Origin: Treponema sp.
Lineage (GTDB): Bacteria; Spirochaetota; Spirochaetia; Treponematales; Breznakiellaceae
DNA length: 8,083 nucleotides
Reading direction: 5' to 3'
NCBI GenBank assembly: GCA_031268125.1
Contig: JAIRXT010000031.1
Location: 1 to 8,083 of the forward strand
Shown here: positions 1-6,485 of the stretch, one piece after another
Position numbering within the stretch: position 1 is the first letter of the stretch
Layout of the letters: every line of letters begins with the position of its first letter
Made by a program: the position numbers and the translations under genes
The notes under the pieces: generated by a model
The model's database searches: none
The model's input: the letters and a program-made list of their open reading frames with translations, nothing else
What the model was told of the DNA's origin: nothing

Positions 1-288
1 GATGCCGCAATTGAAGGGATTGGTAATCTGGCCATATACGATACGGCCCTGCGGCTTGGCTTTCGCCTGAATATATATCCAAAGAAAATATTTTTACACA
101 GCGGCGCAAAGGAAGGCGCAAAAAAACTGGGATTTGAACTCAGGCCGGGCAGTTTTACCGCGCCGTCCGGCAAAACATATCAGCATCCGTACCTCGACAA
201 GGGGGACCTCTCTCCGCCGTCTGCCGTGAGTACATTACCGGAATACGAACTGGAGAACATCCTCTGCGTTTGCAAGGAATGTATTTAA
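1..288 (+). CDS. C-terminal part of a conserved-looking protein of unknown function (5' end outside window)
   Basis: Reading frame 1 is open from the first base to a TAA at 286-288, giving 95 residues with no start codon needed, so the gene begins before the window. The visible part begins with a helix-hairpin-helix-like stretch (AIEGIGNLAIYDTALRLG), followed by the segment YPKKIFLHSGAKEGAKKLG, and ends in ELENILCVCKECI. I have a general memory of bacterial proteins with a similar 'IG.L..YD.ALR.G ... P..V.LH.G...GA..LG ... EIED.LC..K' pattern, all uncharacterised, but cannot name a family. It converges on the minus-strand yggT/dnaE unit and shares a 229-bp spacer with it. Composition and codon use look normal for the window, so I take it as a real gene, but no function should be assigned. 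Confidence 0.7.
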   Translation, partial: DAAIEGIGNLAIYDTALRLGFRLNIYPKKIFLHSGAKEGAKKLGFELRPGSFTAPSGKTYQHPYLDKGDLSPPSAVSTLPEYELENILCVCKECI

Positions 289-341
289 GGAAGCCTGCCC
301 GTCTATATTGTGGACAGACCCCTGTAAATACTAAATGAAGC

Positions 342-394
342 GGAACAATGTTGCCCCCCGGGGCGGGGCTTTGCCCCAGATGTTACATTGTTCC
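342..394. terminator. Inverted repeat between convergent genes, possible bidirectional terminator
   Basis: A perfect 10-bp inverted repeat (GGAACAATGT at 342-351, ACATTGTTCC at 385-394) encloses a second small stem, GGGGC-TTT-GCCCC (365-377). It lies between the stop of the plus-strand gene (288) and the stop of yggT (518), where a two-way terminator is expected. No clear T-run follows it on either strand, so intrinsic termination is inferred only from position and structure. It could instead be a dispersed repeat of the REP type. I see nothing else in the rest of the 289-517 spacer. Confidence 0.45.
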
Positions 395-517
395 AGTTAT
401 CTGCCGTTTAGCTTAATCAGCCTACTGGAGGTTTGCCCAAAACTAACCAAAAACTCTGCGGTTAAAATTCCCAATTCCTGGTTTTATGCTTCCTTCATGA
501 TTCTGCGCGCCCGGCGG

Positions 518-1105
518 TTACAACGGCAGCCTGGTAAGAAATCCAAGGAGCAGACTAACCAGAAGGGAACCCCCGATAAAGAGGACCGCCAGCGTCCCGA
601 TAGAAAGGAGGACGCCGGCCATGTAGTTGATGAGGCGGCGGCGGAAGAATATCCGGGTAATGCGGTACAGTACGGGCTGGGAGATAGAATCGATGATCCG
701 CCAGAATGCGGAATAGATGTTCCGGTTGGTAAGGTAGGCGAAGAACCGCAGGACCAGGACGATGATAAAAAAACCCAGGACAAAGGAGATGACGGACCAC
801 GCCGCCTGCAGGACAATGGCCAGCAGGGTCCCCATGCTCATGCGGCCGTAACGGGCGGTGGTGTTGCAGACGGTCTGGACCAGGGAAAGGACCGCCATGC
901 CGGCGACCGGGGACAGATCGATGTAGCCGGTCCGGAACATGGGGAACTTGCGCCACCAGTTCAGGTAGGGGTCGGTAATTTGGGTTAGAATTTCGGCGGG
1001 GCGGCCCAGATTTGCGCCGCCGAACCAGCTAATCATAACCCGGATAAAAATAAGCAGCATGTAGAACCCCGCAAGGCTCCCCAGTATGTTCATGATAAAG
1101 CTCAT
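518..1105 (-). CDS. YggT family integral membrane protein
   Basis: This is a 195-residue membrane protein with two copies of the YGGT repeat. Repeat 1 covers about residues 20-80, with IRVMISW (21-27), LTQITDPYLNWWRK (40-53) and IDLSPVAGMAVLSLVQ (62-77). Repeat 2 covers about 115-180, with LRFFAYL (119-125), IIDSISQPVLYRITRIF (137-153) and INYMAGVLLSIGTLAVLF. Four hydrophobic spans are visible, near 5-28, 63-80, 92-125 and 160-190. The family is widespread; work elsewhere links members to osmotic tolerance, cell division or plastid biogenesis, but its biochemical role is not settled. The ATG at 1105 is chosen because an AGGGGGG box sits 4 bases before it. A second in-frame ATG exists at codon 5. 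The start lies 9 bases after the dnaE stop, so the two genes are almost certainly cotranscribed. The protein ends in a TAA at 520-518. Confidence 0.9.
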   Translation of the reverse strand: MSFIMNILGSLAGFYMLLIFIRVMISWFGGANLGRPAEILTQITDPYLNWWRKFPMFRTGYIDLSPVAGMAVLSLVQTVCNTTARYGRMSMGTLLAIVLQAAWSVISFVLGFFIIVLVLRFFAYLTNRNIYSAFWRIIDSISQPVLYRITRIFFRRRLINYMAGVLLSIGTLAVLFIGGSLLVSLLLGFLTRLPL

Positions 1106-1109
1106 AATT

Positions 1110-1116
1110 CCCCCCT
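1110..1116 (-). promoter_or_regulatory. Ribosome binding site of yggT overlapping the dnaE stop codon
   Basis: On the minus strand the sequence reads TAGGGGGGAATTATG. The TAG is the dnaE stop (1117-1115), the G-rich box is the likely Shine-Dalgarno, and the ATG is the yggT start. Ribosomes finishing dnaE would cover this site, which suggests translational coupling (inference). Confidence 0.6.
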
Positions 1117-4100
1117 ATTCTCCCCAGACTTCCGCCACCACCGGGCAGCGTTTTAATGCGTCCATTGAAGCTTTCCCGGCGCTGGCGCTTATCTGGCTTG
1201 CGGTGCGAATCACCTTTTCCTGCCGGGCCGGGCCGGGCACATGGATAAAAACCTGGCAGGGGCCGGGGTTGTCCATAAGCTCGTCCCGCAGGGGCAGAAG
1301 GTCTTCGTCCAGCCGGGCGGCGGCGCTGTCAAGCCTGATGTGCAGTTCCCGCCACGCTTCCGGGACCGCCAGATCCGGCGCCGCCAGATCCGGCGCCGCC
1401 TGGTAAGGCGCCTCGCCGCCTTTGCCGGACGCCGCCTGAACAACCGGCGCCGCCCCGGGCGGCGCCCACGAAGTTACCCGGTCTGCGGCCGCCCGGTTTG
1501 TCCCGCTGGTATCCTGGGGGGGGCCGCCGCCTTCTTCCGTGTTATCTTCCGCCATTTTTTCCGCCTTTTTGCCCAGCCGTTCCAGGTCCAGCACGGAGCT
1601 AACCTTGAAATTCGGCTTTTCCCTGGTTTTATCCAGCCGGCCCTTGAGGGCCGCCGGTTTCCCCCCGGCAATTTTCCCCTGGCAGCTTTCCCAGGTTTTC
1701 CCAAAGAATACCAGGTCTATCTCCCCCCGGTAATCCTGCAGCGATCCAAAGGCCATCGGTTTTCCGTTTTTGTCCTGAATGGGCCGCAGATTTGTTACCG
1801 TACCCACCAGGGTATATTCATCTTCCGGGGCATTTGCAAGGTCCCCCAGGTTCAGCTTGCTAAACTGCCGCCAGATCTCCCGGTATTTATCCAGGGGCTG
1901 GTAGCAGAAACTTTCCACCAGTTCGGGGATCTTCAGCTTTTCCGTCTCCAGCACCGCCTCCGCCTGGACCGCCGGTTTCCCCCGTTTGGTGTCCACCTTG
2001 CCCTTAATGGCGATAATGCCGTCCTCTTTAATCTGGTCCCGGTACTTCACCCAGATATCCTCAAAAAACACCAGGTCTATTTTCCCCCGGAAGTCCGCCA
2101 GACCTGCAAAGGCCATCGGCCTGCCGCCTTTACTGACGATGGGGCGCAGCCCCTTAATCATGCCGATGAGGATGCAGGGCCCCGGCGTGATAGATTCCTG
2201 ATTCCCCAGATCGAGTCTGACATAGCGTTCCCAGAATTCCCGGCAGTTGTCCATAGGGTGGCCGGAAAGGTAGAACCCCGTCAGTTCCTTTTCTGTCTGC
2301 AGCTTTTCCTCCCGGCTTTTTTCCGGGAAGCTGTCAAAGACAAAATCGGGGTAGAGTTTTTCTTCGGTATCCCCAAAAAGGCTGGACTGGCCGTATTTGG
2401 ATTCGTCCTTGATGTTCTGGGCGTAATCCACCGCCCGTTCCAGGTTCCCCAGGAGAGTTTCCCGGCTGTTGCCCATCGTATCGAAGGCCCCGGTAAGGGC
2501 CAGCAGTTCCACGCCCTTTTTGCCCACGGCTTTAATGTCCACCCGGTTCAGGAAATCCATAAAACTCTGGTAGGGCCCGTCCCGCCGGACCCGGATAATC
2601 TCCTCCGCGGGAATGTCCCCTATGCCCTTGATAGCTTTAAGGCCGTAAACGATGCGGCCGGCGACTACGGTAAATTTTTTCTGCGACCGGTTTACATCGG
2701 GGGGATCTATGGGAATACCCATTTTCCGGGTAACTTCGATGTACTCCCCCAGCTTGTCCTTGTCGGCGCTGCCGATTTCGTTGGTCAGGTTGGCGGCCAT
2801 GAACTCCGCGGGGAAGTTGGCCTTGAGGTAGGCGGTACGGAAAGAAAGCATGGAGTAGGCCGCGGCGTGGCTTTTGTTAAAGCCGTAATCCGCAAAGGGG
2901 ATCAAAATGTCGTAGATCTCCCCTGCCTTTTCCCGGGAATAGCCCTGTTTGACGGCCCCTTCCAGGAAAGGTTCCTTTTCCGCGTCGATAATCTCCTTTT
3001 TTTTCTTCCCCATAGCCCGGCGCAGCAGGTCCGCCTTTCCCATGCTGTAGCCCGCCACAATCCTGGCCACCTCCATCACCTGCTCCTGGTAGGTGATAAC
3101 CCCGTAGGTTTCCTTGAGCACATGCTCCAGCGAAGGGTCCGGGTACTTGATAAGCCGGGGGTTCCACTTGGATTCGATAAACTGGGGGATGAATTTCATG
3201 GGCCCCGGCCGCCCCAGGCTGTTAAGGGCCGTAAGCTCCCCGATGCTGGCGGGTTTGGCCTTCCGCAGAATCTCCTTCCACCAGCTTTTTTCAAACTGGA
3301 ACACCCCTTCGTTCTGTTCCTCCGCCAGCATGGCGTAGGTACGGGGGTCTTCTTCGTCCACTTTTTCTATGTCGAACCCGGCGTATTCCCCCCCCCGCTC
3401 GTGGATTATCTCCACCGTATGTTTAATAAGGTCCAGGGTTTTAAGGCCCAGAAAGTCCATTTTTACCAGGCCGCACTGCTCCAGGAAGCCCATAGTGTAC
3501 TGGGTTGCCACACTCCCGGTCTTATGGTCCATGTAGAGGGGCACATAGTCCACCAGGTCCGATTTGCCGATCACCACCCCGGCGGCGTGGATGCTGGAGT
3601 GGCGGTTAAGGCCCTCCAGCTTCCGGGCCAGGCTGAAAAGTTCGGTATAGCGGGGGTCCTGTTCCGTCTCCCGCAGTTTCGGCTCCCGCTCAAACGCCTT
3701 GTCCAGGGTGATTTTGGGGTCCTTGGGGATAAGTTTGGTGATCATTTCAGAATCGGCAATGCTGATATCCAGGACCCTGGCCACGTCCTTAATTACCTGC
3801 TTGGCCCCCAGCGTACCAAAGGTGATGATCTGCCCCACCCGCTCCCTGCCGTACTTTTCGGTAACGTACTGGATCACCTCTTCCCGGCGTTCATTGCAAA
3901 AGTCCAGGTCAAAGTCGGGCATGGAGATCCGCTCCGGGTTCAGGAAGCGTTCAAAGAGGAGGCCGTACTTTAGGGGATCGATGTCGGTGATTCTAACGGC
4001 GTAGGCCACGATAGACCCTGCCCCGGAACCCCGGCCCGGCCCTACGGTAATGCCCCGGTCCTTGGCCCAGTTGATAAAATCCGCCACGATAAGGAAATAG

Positions 4101-5176
4101 CCGGTAAAATTCATCTTGATGATGATGTCCAGCTCGTATTCAGCCTGTTTGATCACCTGTTCCGGCATTCCGGCGTAACGTTTGGCAAGCCCTTCCATCG
4201 TCAAATGCCGCAGATACTGGTTCCCGTCGGCAAAACCGGGGGGTATTTCAAAATCCGGCAGGTACTGCGGCAGCTCTTTAACCTTGATTTCCGGCACGTC
4301 GGGGGCGCAGCGCCGGGCTATTTTTACCGTATTGGTAACTGCCTCCGGGTATTCGGGGAACAGGGCGGCCATTTCCTCCGCGGTTTTGAAGTAAAACTGG
4401 TCCCCGTAGTACTTTTTACGCCGTTCTTCGCTCCTTAACTTTGCCGTGCCAATGCAGAGCAATACATCGTGGGCCGGAGCGTCTTCCCGGTTCAGGTAGT
4501 GAACATCGTTGGTGGCCGCCAGCGGGATGCCCGTCCGGGCGGAAATTTCCGCCAGCACCCGGTTAATGTCCCGCTGGGAGAATGAATTGCCCCGCAGAGC
4601 CCCCGCCGGGATACCGTGATCCTGTATTTCCAGGTAAAAATTCCCTTCCCCAAAGATGTCCCGGTAGCGCAGGGCCTTGGCCTCCGCCCCCGGCGTGTTC
4701 CCCGCCTGGATTAACCGGGGAATTTCCCCGGAAACACAGGCGGAAAGGGCGATAAGCCCCTCGTGGTACTCGGCCAGCAGCTCTTCGTCCACCCGGGGCC
4801 GGTAGTAAAAGCCGTCGGTATAGCCCTTGGAGCAGAGCTTAACCAGGTTGAAGTAACCCTTCCGGCTTTCCGCCAGCAGGATCAAGTGGTAGTACTTGTT
4901 ATCGCTTTCCGAACCCTTTTTTTCAAAGCGGGAACCCGGCGCCACATAGACTTCACAGCCGATGATAGGCTTGATAGGCTTGGCCCGCTTTTCGTGCCTG
5001 CCGTTTTCCTTACAGGCCGCAAGAAAATCCATAGCCCCAAACATGTTGCCGTGGTCCGTCAAAGCAAGATATTCCATTCCCAGTTCTTCTGCCCGGTCGC
5101 AGAGACTCGTTACGGAGACCGCCGCATCCTGCAGGGAAAAATCGGAATGGACATGGAGGTGGACAAAATCGCTCAT
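1115..5176 (-). CDS. dnaE: DNA polymerase III alpha subunit (DnaE), enlarged form
   Basis: This is the catalytic subunit of the replicative DNA polymerase, which extends primed DNA at the replication fork in complex with the sliding clamp and clamp loader. It has 1353 residues; about 1150-1200 is usual. Domains in order: PHP domain (about 3-290) with HLHVH (6-10) and DHGN (41-44); polymerase core with GPGRGSGAGS (379-388) and PDFDLDF (420-426). By alignment from memory to E. coli D401, D403 and D555, the catalytic aspartates are D423, D425 and D574 (the last in VKMDFLGL). A helix-hairpin-helix stretch lies near 845-870, and the clamp-binding motif QSSLFG is at 930-935. Two tandem OB-fold copies follow (about 973-1090 and 1093-1201), then a Pro/Ala/Gly-rich linker (about 1205-1272) and a C-terminal domain (1275-1353) of the kind that binds tau. 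The start ATG at 5176 begins directly with the PHP motif; no good Shine-Dalgarno precedes it. yggT follows after 9 bases. Identity is certain; the domain boundaries are estimates. Confidence 0.98.
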   Translation of the reverse strand: MSDFVHLHVHSDFSLQDAAVSVTSLCDRAEELGMEYLALTDHGNMFGAMDFLAACKENGRHEKRAKPIKPIIGCEVYVAPGSRFEKKGSESDNKYYHLILLAESRKGYFNLVKLCSKGYTDGFYYRPRVDEELLAEYHEGLIALSACVSGEIPRLIQAGNTPGAEAKALRYRDIFGEGNFYLEIQDHGIPAGALRGNSFSQRDINRVLAEISARTGIPLAATNDVHYLNREDAPAHDVLLCIGTAKLRSEERRKKYYGDQFYFKTAEEMAALFPEYPEAVTNTVKIARRCAPDVPEIKVKELPQYLPDFEIPPGFADGNQYLRHLTMEGLAKRYAGMPEQVIKQAEYELDIIIKMNFTGYFLIVADFINWAKDRGITVGPGRGSGAGSIVAYAVRITDIDPLKYGLLFERFLNPERISMPDFDLDFCNERREEVIQYVTEKYGRERVGQIITFGTLGAKQVIKDVARVLDISIADSEMITKLIPKDPKITLDKAFEREPKLRETEQDPRYTELFSLARKLEGLNRHSSIHAAGVVIGKSDLVDYVPLYMDHKTGSVATQYTMGFLEQCGLVKMDFLGLKTLDLIKHTVEIIHERGGEYAGFDIEKVDEEDPRTYAMLAEEQNEGVFQFEKSWWKEILRKAKPASIGELTALNSLGRPGPMKFIPQFIESKWNPRLIKYPDPSLEHVLKETYGVITYQEQVMEVARIVAGYSMGKADLLRRAMGKKKKEIIDAEKEPFLEGAVKQGYSREKAGEIYDILIPFADYGFNKSHAAAYSMLSFRTAYLKANFPAEFMAANLTNEIGSADKDKLGEYIEVTRKMGIPIDPPDVNRSQKKFTVVAGRIVYGLKAIKGIGDIPAEEIIRVRRDGPYQSFMDFLNRVDIKAVGKKGVELLALTGAFDTMGNSRETLLGNLERAVDYAQNIKDESKYGQSSLFGDTEEKLYPDFVFDSFPEKSREEKLQTEKELTGFYLSGHPMDNCREFWERYVRLDLGNQESITPGPCILIGMIKGLRPIVSKGGRPMAFAGLADFRGKIDLVFFEDIWVKYRDQIKEDGIIAIKGKVDTKRGKPAVQAEAVLETEKLKIPELVESFCYQPLDKYREIWRQFSKLNLGDLANAPEDEYTLVGTVTNLRPIQDKNGKPMAFGSLQDYRGEIDLVFFGKTWESCQGKIAGGKPAALKGRLDKTREKPNFKVSSVLDLERLGKKAEKMAEDNTEEGGGPPQDTSGTNRAAADRVTSWAPPGAAPVVQAASGKGGEAPYQAAPDLAAPDLAVPEAWRELHIRLDSAAARLDEDLLPLRDELMDNPGPCQVFIHVPGPARQEKVIRTASQISASAGKASMDALKRCPVVAEVWGE
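1368..1397 (-). repeat. 15-bp tandem repeat in the dnaE linker
   Basis: Two exact copies of GCCAGATCCGGCGCC (1368-1382, 1383-1397) lie in the part of dnaE that encodes the low-complexity linker, producing APDLA-APDLA in the protein. Copy-number change would keep the frame and only alter linker length. Confidence 0.8.
1574..2260 (-). repeat. Tandem duplication of the OB-fold coding segment inside dnaE
   Basis: Two consecutive copies with a period of 360 bp (120 codons) lie at about 1907-2260 and 1574-1900. They encode, for example, MAFAGLADFRGKIDLVFF (1021-1038) and MAFGSLQDYRGEIDLVFF (1141-1158), 13 of 18 residues identical. The flanks also match, as in MDNCREFW against LDKYREIW, RLDLGN against KLNLGD, and GLRPI against NLRPI. 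Some DNA words are still identical, such as AAAGGCCATCGG near 2108 and near 1748. The copies have diverged, so the duplication is not very recent and both are probably kept by selection. Confidence 0.85.
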
Positions 5177-5181
5177 AATTT

Positions 5182-5210
5182 ATGGTATCTACATGACCGC
5201 CGCTAGGCAA
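5182..5210 (-). promoter_or_regulatory. Weak candidate dnaE promoter
   Basis: On the minus strand TTGCCT (5210-5205) and TACCAT (5187-5182) are separated by 17 bases, each matching 4 of 6 consensus positions. Transcription would start at or next to the dnaE ATG (5176), giving a leaderless message, which would fit the lack of a Shine-Dalgarno there. This is a weak match and could be chance. Nothing better was found in 5177-5321. Confidence 0.2.
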
Positions 5211-5321
5211 TTCCCCGGCGCAACGGCAATTCCGAATTCAGAAAAAATGACAGTTCAACCTAAAAATTCTTATGCGTTTATCCTGCCGGGGGCGGGCGGT
5301 AATCCGGGCGAATAGCAGGCG

Positions 5322-5397
5322 TAACCCCGGCTATGGCCGTCAACAACCTGCCGGCCCGAACTGTTCGGGCCGGCAGGTTGTTGACGGCTCAGGGTTA
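5322..5397 (-). terminator. Very long perfect hairpin at the end of the surface lipoprotein gene
   Basis: Positions 5336-5361 and 5363-5388 are perfect inverted copies (26 bp each, around a single central base), so RNA could form a 25-bp stem with a 3-base loop. An outer pairing TAACCC (5322-5327) with GGGTTA (5392-5397) extends the structure, and the outer right arm contains the TAA stop of the lipoprotein frame (5397-5395). Its place, exactly at the gene end and upstream of dnaE on the same strand, argues for a transcription terminator or mRNA 3'-end protector. There is no U-run after the stem on the minus strand, so it is not a textbook intrinsic terminator. Confidence 0.7.
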
Positions 5398-5733
5398 TGG
5401 AAATTGGATCACGGTATCTTCCGATTGTGCCCCTTGGTTAGCTTCATAATATGTCGAGGTAAATTCATCATCAGCGATGTTTTTCTCCTCCGGATCATTA
5501 ACATAAACCCCGTAAATAGCCCCGTCGTTCATCTTGAATTGCTCCTCGGTGGCCATGTATACCCCGCCGCCTCGGCCGGGAGTGCGGTTGCCGCTGATGA
5601 CGCCGTCCTCCATCGTGAACATCCCGTTCCCGTTGGCTATATACACCCCGCCGCCGCCGCCGCTGCTGTCCTGAGCCTTGTTATAGCTAATGGCGCCGTT
5701 ATCCATGTTGAACTTCCCGCCGTATAGGTACAC
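5395..5733 (-). pseudogene. Frameshifted C-terminal part of the repeat-rich surface lipoprotein
   Basis: This frame carries the last three beta-helix-type repeats: VYLYGGKFNMDNGAIS, VYIANGNGMFTMEDGVIS and VYMATEEQFKMNDGAIY. They are followed by a non-repeated tail ending in EDTVIQFP and a TAA at 5397-5395. It is plainly the continuation of the upstream gene in another frame. The ATG at 5733 lies in the middle of a repeat and has no convincing ribosome binding site, so it is not a separate gene. The join lies between about 5733 and 5745. Restoring 13 bases found in the neighbouring repeat copy puts both parts in one frame. Confidence 0.8.
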
Positions 5734-6485
5734 CCCGCCGCCGTGTTATGGCTGATGACGCCGCTGGTGGCGCCGTCCTCCATCGTGAACGTCCCGCCGT
5801 GTAGGTACACCCCGCCGCCGTTGCCCGTAGCCGTGTTATGGCTGATGACGCCGCTGGTGTCGCCGTCCTTCATGTTGAACTCCCCGGTGAATAGGAACAC
5901 CCCGCCGCCGCCGACGTCGACGCCGCTGACATAAGCCTCGTTATTGCTAATGGCGCCGCCCTTCATGTTGAACTTCCCGTAGCCGAGTAGGAACACCCCG
6001 CCGCCGCCGCCGCTGCCGCTGGTGACATGAGCCTCGTTATGGCTAATGGCGCCGCCATTCATGTTGAACACCCCGCCGCCGAGGAACACCCCGCCGCCGC
6101 CGCCGCTGCTGCCGCTGTTATAATTATTATTGTTGCGGGTATTTCTTGTAATCATGCCGTTGTTCATCGTGAATGTCCCGTAGCCGAGGTACACCCCGGC
6201 ACCGCCGGTGGCTGCCTGAAACGCCGAAGCCGGGGCCGTGCAGCCACTAATCTCACCGTCCTCCATCGTGAATTTCCCGTCATCTACAAACACCCCGCCG
6301 CCGCTGACAGCCTCGCCGCTCACGGTACCGCCGTTCATTATGAATGTCCCGCCTTCCATGTACACCCCGCCGCCGGTGGTGTAGTCGCTTGAGCTCGGGG
6401 CGATAGCCTTGCCTGTAATCTTACTAAAGGGATTCATGGTGAGCTTCCCGCTTCCCAGGTACACCCCGCCGCCGCCGCCGCTACC
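5500..6485 (-). repeat. Array of about 11 glycine-rich beta-helix repeats in the lipoprotein gene
   Basis: About 11 units of roughly 25-35 codons have the pattern G(3-5)V(Y/F)(L/M/V)..G.F.M..G.ISxN. They start near 6485 (VYLGSGKLTM), run through VYMEGGTFIM, VFVDDGKFTM, VYLGYGTFTM, VFLGGGVFNM, VFLLGYGKFNM, VFLFTGEFNM and VYLHGGTFTM, and then the three units after the frameshift. At DNA level each unit starts with a GGC-rich run (on the plus strand CCGCCGCCG...), which varies from three to about five codons. The pattern resembles the GGA(I/V)-type coils of polymorphic outer-membrane proteins and predicts a right-handed parallel beta-helix (inference). Confidence 0.85.

Noticed and set aside
335..988. 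Plus-strand frame of 217 codons antisense to yggT
   Set aside because: It covers the inverted repeat and the yggT gene in reverse, and the protein is a low-complexity D/G/Q-rich string without motifs. The YggT repeats on the minus strand are decisive.
1241..3973. A 910-codon open frame on the plus strand, antisense to dnaE
   Set aside because: It lies wholly within the certain dnaE gene and its product has no recognisable domain. Its composition is a mirror of the dnaE codon bias, so it is a shadow frame.
5177..5330. Small RNA or riboswitch upstream of dnaE
   Set aside because: No recognisable conserved core or tRNA-like fold was found apart from the hairpin at 5322-5397, and the remaining sequence has no support beyond a weak promoter match.
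5272..6392. Plus-strand frames rich in AAA, HPAA and VH opposite the repeat array
   Set aside because: They arise from the complementary strand of the GGC-rich repeats; the minus-strand repeat protein explains the periodicity.
5560..6485. CRISPR-like periodic repeat array
   Set aside because: The units are diverged, coding, in frame, and of irregular spacing with no unique spacers between identical repeats. It is a protein repeat.
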